Source: Heligmosomoides polygyrus polygyrus
Taxonomy: Eukaryota; Nematoda; Chromadorea; Rhabditida; Heligmosomidae
Direction: 5' to 3'
Length of the DNA: 64,000 nucleotides
Assembly: GCA_947396885.1 (NCBI GenBank)
Contig: OX377201.1
Coordinates: forward strand, 30,481,923 to 30,545,922
A model generated the notes under the pieces. That model searched no databases. It was given only the letters and a program-made list of their open reading frames with translations, and was not told where the DNA came from. Position numbers and translations under genes: made by a program. Shown here one piece after another: positions 47,101 to 56,100 of the stretch (position 1 is the stretch's first letter; each line of letters begins with the position of its first letter).

Positions 47101-50100
47101 TAGATTTCGTAAGCCGTCATCGTGCTTGGAGACTCCCTCATCGCGGCCGTGAGCTCATGATTCACACGTGGACCAAGTATGGAGACATTCGCGCCCGCGT
47201 GCACTCTTTCGTCTGCAATCTCTCCTGCCGCGGTCGCAACCGCGGTCGCGGGGGCGAGTAGCCCCGCAACCAACATAATCACTTATGGCAAACTTCTCGT
47301 CATGGAGTGGCAGATAAGCACCCATGGAGAAGGATGAAGAGGGTGAGCCGACAGTTCTGGCGGAATGCCAGAACACTCCGGGGCAACAAAAGGAAAGAAA
47401 ATGAGAGGAGCAGTGCACATATAAAGGGGAAGGTATGGTAATATTGTAGTAGCATACAAGGAGCTAATCACTAGCTTGTACGTACATGACGAAATCATCG
47501 AAACTTGCTGTGGGCCATCACAAAGGCCGCAGTAGGCCTCCAATGTCGTTCCCATGGCTTCGCTTTTGCCATTGGTTTGAGCTGGTCGTCCATCGTCCTT
47601 GTTGACTGTTCGGCTTGTGGTTGACGATAGAGAAGAGTGAAGTGTAGTGACGAATGGAGGATTATACTGGAGACAAAATGTAGTAAAAGGCAGACAGCGA
47701 TGTACAGTGAGAAATTGTGCGCATACGCGTACAACTAATACTGTACTGACAAAAGCGCTTTTTTGGCTTCCATTCCACTCCATGTTGACGAGGGATTTTG
47801 TTTTTCTTTGAAGTCAGAAAAGCTTTTCCACATGTATCTTGTGGTCTGCCGTTTTGTTCTCTCATTCCACTGAAGGTACAGGTTGACAGTTCGACTTTTC
47901 CAGCATTGATCGATAACCACAAGGCAAAGTTGGGCTGCTGTTTGCTGGTAGGCATGACCCAAATGGCCGTCGTGCATCCGCAGTGGGACTGACTTTCATC
48001 AACTGTTTGTTTCTTTTATGGCATAGACCTTGAGGAAGTTGGCTGTTTCGGTCAGGATTGCCTAGGAGAAACTCTGATGAGCATGTATTAAACAGCGAAA
48101 GCGTTACCGCTGAAAGGCTTACCGAACATGAGCTATTGGTTAGCGGTATAGCGTTGCTATTTTCTTCGTGGAAGGAACTATAATCTCCTTCGCTATGTTC
48201 GGATACAGCAGAGTGCACTATTAGCCATGTTCGCTTCAGCAGTACCTTTTGCAACTCACTTTCAGCGTCCGCTATGTGTGATACTATCTTTAAAGCGAAT
48301 GATGTGGCGTCTATAATCAAACCCCAGCATTGGGTTTCTCTGTCTAGCGCTTCGATTTCTCGCATAATTTCATTTCGCTCTGATTTTGACTTGATGGCAG
48401 TGAAGAATCGTTCCATCTTATTAATTTTGCCTTGTAAAGCCATCGTTGCTGATTTTATATGACTTAAGCAACGGCTAAGAAGCACTAAATTAGCCGTGCA
48501 CTCTTCTAGACGTTTGTCGTCATCATCAGGGTATACTATTCTTTGTGCATACGCTTGATATTTGTCAAAAACCTCTTTAATGGTTTCTGCGCCAGCCAGT
48601 TTCTCGCTTTCTTGTGGAAGAAAAGCGACATTTCCTCGGCTACTCTATTTTGTTCGAACAAAATCAGATAAATTAGGGCTGTAAGAGACCCAAGGTTTCG
48701 TTAACCGAACCTCTTGTGCCGTTGCGGTAGAGCAAAGCACGTTATTTAGGGCTGAAATAGCTCCAAGGACTGGCTAGGCCAACCTCTTGCGCAGCTGCTG
48801 TTGGCAGGGCACGGAATTTAGGGCTGTAGTAGCACCAAGGACTGGCTAGGCCAACCTCTTGCGCAGCTGCTGTTGGGCAGGGCACGGAATTTAGGGCTTA
48901 TTAGCACCAAGGTATGGAAAAATCCCAACCTCTTCTCGCACAAGTGCAAGGTGTGAAGCAAACTAGTTGCTTCGAAAAGAACAAGTTAGACTAGGCTAAC
49001 TTCTTGGCTAGATTTAGCCGATGCACCAGAAATGTCCCGGTTTATGAGCGTATGACGGCGCTCTGATGCACTAGGAGTATTATGGCTCCTTTGTGCTTAC
49101 CTCTGTGAGTATGATGGCTACACAAGAGGTTTATTACAGGACCGTAGTGGTCAGTGGTAGAATATGTTGATGTCTGAGCCCAATCTTACAGACACGGGCG
49201 TGGCCTCTTTCTATCAGGCGAGGTCACGCCAACATAATCACTTATGGCAAACTTCTCGTCATGAAGTGGCAGATAAGCACCCATGGAGAAGGATGAAGAG
49301 GGTGAACCGATAGTTCTGGCGGAATGCCAGAACATGTTTCTTCTTTTGTTGTTTATCAAGCGTCAGTTGTCGCTTTGCTTGAGAATGTTGCTTTTGACAA
49401 GCACGTCGTTGTAAAGCCGAAAGTTTGCTTACCCTTGTCGTCAAAGCCAGACAGACAGCTGTGAGATTGCACTAGGCTCTTCATTCTGCATCCTAAAAAG
49501 CGTGGAGTGTTCGGAAGTATGAGAGGGTTATGTGTAGCAGGGAAGCTAGATGAGGGTGTCTGATAAGCCCCTTTATACTTCCGACGCCGAGCGACGCGAC
49601 GGCATATAAAGTGGCCAAATTGATCGATCGCGTCACTCAATCAATATGGCCACTATGCGCGTCGCTCGGGTCGAAGTATAAACGGGGCCATTTGCATGCT
49701 ATGTTTCAGGGTTTCTGCTATGATAACGTAAGCTGAGGCAGGTGAAATTTATTACAGCTGCATTTAGATAATGTGCCACATTTACTGGTACCCTACTAAT
49801 CCTTTTCTGCCTATAGAAATCAGAGTATGTTCTTTAAGCATAATTAGAATTATTGTAGTATAGCAACACATGTCTGTGTTAACCATCAGGGATGCACTGT
49901 GAATGTTCGTTCTTTGTTTCTCATATGAACGGGTACTTGACTGGCAAAAGTTTGGTGAAAGCCCTTAGACAGTGGTAGAGGTATACTGAGGCCCAGCGTG
50001 AATGGAAGAAACTTGTATTTCTACCGAGATTTTAGTGCAACCATTGGACGCGTTTGATGATTGCGTACATAGGATCGCTAGAATTTCATCGTTGCAGGAA

Positions 50101-53100
50101 ATTCGAATACGCGACTTGTCACTCGGGACGAAATTCCCACGAATCAACGCTGTTCGAGTCGAAAATGTGGAAATGTCTGAGGACAAGAACGTTTTTGAGG
50201 TACGTTCAAACTGCAAATGTGGGAAGACCTCCGTTTCAGAGATTTGGTTTCCTACACTCTTATGTTACCACTTCGATTTTTGGAATGTTGTGGGGCAAAG
50301 CAGACTATAAAAAGGAGCAGAGCACTTATGTAAACACACTTTTTATTGGTAAAGAATCGTATAAAGCTTGGCGCTAATCAACGTTTCGGGAATTGCATTA
50401 CGCTCTAAGCTTCTGCGATATCTCGACCATTGAGAAGTATTTACAGTGATAATACATCGTGGAGATATTTTGAGTGTGAATTTTTCCTAAAAAATACGAA
50501 GGGAGGTATCAGATAGGCACGACCAATGTGCCGTTAATTTTCGGACAAGTAGGAATAGAAGACGTTGATGATCAGGGTACAAGATGAACCCGTGTTCCGC
50601 TTATCCATCCACTTAAGAAAACATAATTCAACAAATATTGCGAAGCCTGGCGAATGCACCAACATTTCTTTGATTGTTTTGCTAACTAGCCCGGGGTGAT
50701 AGGTTCTTTTTGTGAAGTTGGCACACTTTACCATTGTTGTGCAAGGCATTCGTATTCTGATTTGGAACGTGTATCCTAATCGATTTTTCAGAAAATCACC
50801 TTCCTCATTGATATGGATTACACGGGCGGCTTTGAGACATCTATCGATGTCACCACAGTATTTGGCAAGAAGGCGAATTTATCAGTAAAGGTAGAGGTTG
50901 TTGGTGCTTTCTCTTAGATTCGTCCATTGCTTATACTCGACTGTGTTCTAGCTATCGAAACTTGCCGGTATGGTTCGAGTAATTCTCTCAAGGAAACCTT
51001 ATAATCACTGGACTTTCTCCTTTATTTCCACTCCAGAACTCGCAACCGAGGTAGGCGTCAGGGAATTTCCGACTTTCTTTCTGTTGCTAGGATGTGATCT
51101 GTTTAGGTCAGCTCCCAAATCCAAGGACATCAGCTTAAGCGCCTTATCCCACTAATCAAAGAATCCATCCGAAGGGCGCTGCAACGGAAGCATGTATGGC
51201 CGAATTATAAGATCCGCTATCGTCCGCTGTTTCCAAATCCTTTTCTTCAACCATCCCCACCGCTCAGTAAGTGTTTGTGTCCTCTGGTGCTATTCCGGAT
51301 GCAATGTGCTCTATTTAGGTGCTTTCATGCATGTGAAGATCGAAGGCGGCCTCGAGGTGACCGTGCTGCAAGGAACTCGCTTGAAAGCAAGCCTTCTTGA
51401 GAAGGATCCTAGCTGCTATGTGGTTTATTGCACGGCCACTTTAGGTGAGTTTATGTATTTTTATAGTTTCCCTCTTCTTGTAGTCAGGTATTTTATATTA
51501 AATATTTTATTTATCTTCCTTTTAAATAACTTCTAAACATCTTTATTATAAATAATTTTTATAAGCTATATAAGCTTTACACCTGATTCTGTTGCTATAG
51601 ACAAATGATTTTGACGCCATTAATTCCTTGTGCTGCTTATCTTTCGAAGCCTGTTCAGTCCTATTAGCAAAAAGAGAAATTCGTTCTTTAGTTTTTAGTG
51701 ATTAACTAAAAATGTCAGTAGTGGTTTGGTTCACAGAAAGAACTTGTCTGTTTTCTTAATGAATTCTCTATTTCAGATTATCGCCCGTTCTTACAAAACG
51801 TGACTGACGTTGCGCATTCGTTAAACGTAATGCTAACATTTTCCCGACATGATATGGTGACGCCCATCGGCCTTGTTTTCGAGAAGGTACGAGTTTCTTT
51901 TTTCTTCTTCGTGTTTTCCCGGACTTCTTTTCCATATTTGGTTGACTTTTTGTCGGCTCTGCTAATATCGCTTCGCTGTGATTGAATTATCTCTTTTGGG
52001 TACACCAAGGAGCGTTTACGAGCTTCTCTTTCCAGACGGCTGTAAATGCTAGCGGAAACAGACCAGTTCGTGTAGCGATCGTTGAGGAGGGAAGTCTAGC
52101 TGATAAAGCCGCCTTCAAGCCAGGTAACTATTTTGCTTAATGGTTTCATATAGATTTGCTAAGCTCAAGGCTGCCTTTCACTGTGATAGTTGCGAACAAA
52201 ACGCTGGTTTTTGCGAGAGCTCCATCTCCTGCTTTTAGGAGCGGATATTTACATTACTTCCATTTTTTAGTAATAATAATAGTTTATTATCAGCAGCAGG
52301 TAAAGAAATTAAACACAACATCAAATTAAGACAACGGCCGATAACACTTTGGAAGTGAACAAAAATGATAATAGAGAAGAAGTCAAGAGGCGAAAGGTGG
52401 AAACATAGGTACAGTTCATAAGTTGTTCAGTTCATTTACCATCTGCGGTACTCACATTTCGACAGCTAGTATCAGTTGCCACTGGTGAGGGGAGTAGGTT
52501 GAGTATGTTTGTCATGAACGTTATCTTATGTTATAGCTAAACTGATAGGGCGTGAATGGTAGCTTTGAGTCGTTACCCAGGAAGTCTAGGGATAAAAGTT
52601 CGGGTTCGCTGTGAAACCAAAGGTTAGTTTGCTCCCAAACTTTTTTCTGACCTTGGAATAATACCATTGTAGTGAGCTAAGCCATAAGGATAGAAAGGTG
52701 AAAGAACGACGTTACTCAGTTCCTTTTGGGATGCACCACGCATTCTACTTTCACGTGATTTCGTGGAGGTCAAGGTTTAAACTTCCCAGGAAAGATAGCA
52801 ATTCACGTTTCGATAGACGAGTAGTTTGTTCAGCGTAGCCAAGATTGATACAACTCTTTATTGCGGCTTACGTTTCGGCGTCGTCGCCTTCTTCAGAGCC
52901 TGGAAAAGTCGAAGTCATCTGAGAAGCTACCCTCCCAAATGCCATTTCATTCTGCAGGAACCCATCCAAAAGGCTAAGAGACTACGAAAACGGTGCTGTA
53001 AGAAGTCGAAAACATGGCTAACCTTAGATGTGGACAAAAAGCGTCCACCGTCACCCTGGCTGGACAAAAGATAGGTGAATGAGCTTAGAGCCCTCGGGAC

Positions 53101-56100
53101 CACCCGCCTTAGGGACCTAACGGGTCATGACGCAGAGGTCAAAACCCGCAGAGGGCGACGTACGGCGCCACGACGGTAACCTGGAGTTGAGTGCACGCGA
53201 CTGCCGGCGCCTCTCTCTATCGCCCTACCAAGCGCTCCTTAACCCTGGACCCTAAGCCAGGACTTAAAATGAGGGCGAAAAAACGACGAAAAAACTATTT
53301 TTGTGTAAATCACTCAGAATTTAGATTGTTTGTGAGAGGTAAACTAGTTTGAAGAGGGCTCTAAATGTCAGTATATGGTGTTGGTATGTATTTTCCACCC
53401 CTAAATTAAACGATTGCCTTCTTGTTGCACTAACCACACAAACAATTGTCGCGTATATGGCGTGGTCGGCAAATTTACGTTCGGTTCACGCCTAGACCCA
53501 CCATGTGGTATTCCACATTTCCGTTTCCTAGCGAATCTTGTCTTGTCTGTGAAGGATTAAGCCCCAACTTCTATCTCCTGACCACTGTCAGTTGTTTTGT
53601 GGAACAGATACGCAGTCAGTCTGGCTCTAAAATATCCGGTAAAACTACATAGAAAACGTGGTACACTCTAACGTAACGTTCACCTTGAGCTGCACAAGCA
53701 GGACATTGGCGATCACCACGATCACCACGTAGATCACCACGTTTACTAAACGTCATGGTTATCGGTTAAGTATCCGACGATACACGAATGATTTAGGAGA
53801 CACCTTATTGGCCATAAACAACGTTCCGATTCGAAGTGAGCGGCAAGTTCATCGTTTTCTGCAGCAAACTCTGGGAGACCTACTGGTACTGGTCGATCGG
53901 AATCTCGATGACATCGATGATGACATTTTGAAAGGTGAATTTTCACGTAGAAAATAAGACCAGGAGCGAAGAATATGGGAAAATAGATGTTTTTAATTAG
54001 AGTTTGTGCGGTATTAGAGTTTCCTCAAATTCATTGACAGCCAATATTTCAGATCCCGACGTTCTTGTTGGTACGACAGGCGAGAATGAGGAGCCGTTTG
54101 TTTGTTTGGGAGAAGTTGCCCCACCGCGTGCAAAAACTCCGGAACGAAGGAGTGTTTCGCCCGGATCCGATGGTACGTGTTTTTCTTTAGCTTTTTACTC
54201 TATGTCATTCTTTGCGTCTTTGGCCTTTTTTATTCGCAAGTGTACAAAAGCGCCTGCTTATTTTTTACGGGTTCCTAAAGGATATAGGATGAAGCATACT
54301 TCTACGGTATGTTGTCGAGGCAATTAGGAGTCGCATTTGATTTGTGCAATGACTTGCTCTAGCCAGCGATGGACACATCAGTGTTTTGTCCTTCCCAGGT
54401 GCGCCTGGATCAATTCACCGGCCTCGAAGGGATGGAAGGCTTGGTAGGCTTCGGTGGGAAGCCGGAACCAAGAATCTGGAATCGAATGTAGCCACCGCGT
54501 TTCCCAACTGCGCTATTGCGCTGCGCTCTTGCGGCTTGTTATTGTTCGTTATTGTTATACTTTGAGATTCATGCTATATTTATTGACCTTCTTCTTGAAC
54601 GCTCGAACGAAAGGGCCAGTACAATTCGTTAGGGCACTTTTATAGTCTGTGCGCGATACGAAAGCGCAGTTTGCTCAATAAGATTCGATGAATGCAGGTT
54701 GAATAGGTTCGGCTTGTGTAGACCAAATCTTGATGTTCTTGGTGTTCTTCTTCATGCTGTCGATTATGAATGTCCTTCTGTATATGAAAGGATTTCATAT
54801 TGTCTTTTTCATATATGGTACGGTATTCATATTCGATGGGCCTAACGAAAACCATCAACTTAACGGGTGAGGAAGAATGCGAAGAACTTCGGGATTGATC
54901 CATACAAGTCGAACCTATTCGGTTGCGTTTATTCATTCTTGAATGAGTGTCGTATAGGTCTGAAACGATTAGCCGCTAACTTTATCAGTGACTTTATTTC
55001 TGCAAAACATCATTGTGTATGCCAAACATCCCTTAGAAACGTAATGCGTGGCGTGTGCAGAAGGGGTGATTAACGCTGATCTTTACCCTTGGCATGAGTG
55101 CGTTAATTTGTCTGTTATTCCGACCGTGTGTCAGCGCAAGACTAATCGATGCTAGATTTGTCTCACAACATGAGAACAGCATCTACAAACAGATCAATAT
55201 CGAACGACTCGAGTACATAGACCATCGAAATGACTTTAAACTTCTAACTACTGTTGACCTACCAATCGTTCTCGCTCGATAATATCGATGTTACGGCACA
55301 GTTTGCCGCTTGAGGTAGGAATGACGTTAATGTACGGTATCATAATACAACTAATAACTACCACCGATCAATGACCAGTACCGATCAATCGCTATCGAAT
55401 TCTAAAGAGAAGCGGCAGGAAGTGGCCCAACCGCAAGCTTGAGCTGCTGCTGATTTGAATAAAGGATTACACCATCATTTTAACGGGAAAAGTTTCCTTT
55501 GGAGTCTGTAACACTACCGTTTTCAGCTCGACGTCGTCACAGCCTTTCCAATATAGCCTCTGCCGCTTCGATGGTTAACACCAACACAGACTCTGTCGCG
55601 TCTTCTCTCACTAGCTTAGGTACGCTTGAGAAGTTGCGAGTTTTTTTTCATACTACCGTCCTGCCTGCAATTTTCTGCTGTTAATGTTACTATCACGTTT
55701 GCACTGTTGAGTTTAACTTTGAATATTAAGAGGTTCGGATAAGTAGCCGTTCACTTACTGCTGCGTAAACGTTACCCTTGTGACATCCACTATTTTATTT
55801 ATCACGCGTGATTATGGCTACATGTGAAAAACTGCGAAAAAGCAAAAGAGCTAATGTGAAACGCGGGAAACAAGAAGGTAGAAAAAGAAAAAAGAAACAA
55901 TCATAAAAAACGAGGGCTTAAGGAAAAAGAGTCGTATTATGCGACTGGTCTACCTTCCATATATGAAGTTGCCCATTTTTGAATGATTAAGACCATGAGG
56001 TACACTATGAGGATACGATTGTACTAATCAGTGAGTGCTCGATGAAAGAATAGAACCATTAATTTGCCCTAGGTCTAGGCAAGACGTCTGACATCGTCTC

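Larger units (their letters stand above)
45732..49334 (-). mobile_element. BEL/Pao LTR retrotransposon 2 (short, interrupted)
   Basis: The LTRs are flanked by the 5-bp duplication TGTTT (45,727-45,731 and 49,335-49,339). The left (3') LTR is 270 bp and is split by an inserted DNA transposon. The right (5') LTR is 302 bp, the difference being one 32-base stretch. Without the insertion the element is about 2.2 kb, with only a gag-like frame. It lies antisense in intron 3 of the PDZD8-like gene. Confidence 0.9.

Noticed and set aside
50002..50310. MEETCIST... as the start of a separate gene
   Set aside because: A stop codon immediately precedes it, and the reading is better explained as exon 4 of the PDZD8-like gene starting at 50,098, in phase with exon 3.
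53705..53745. GATCACCAC direct repeats as a regulatory array
   Set aside because: Only three or four copies in 40 bases just before an exon acceptor, best seen as a simple repeat.
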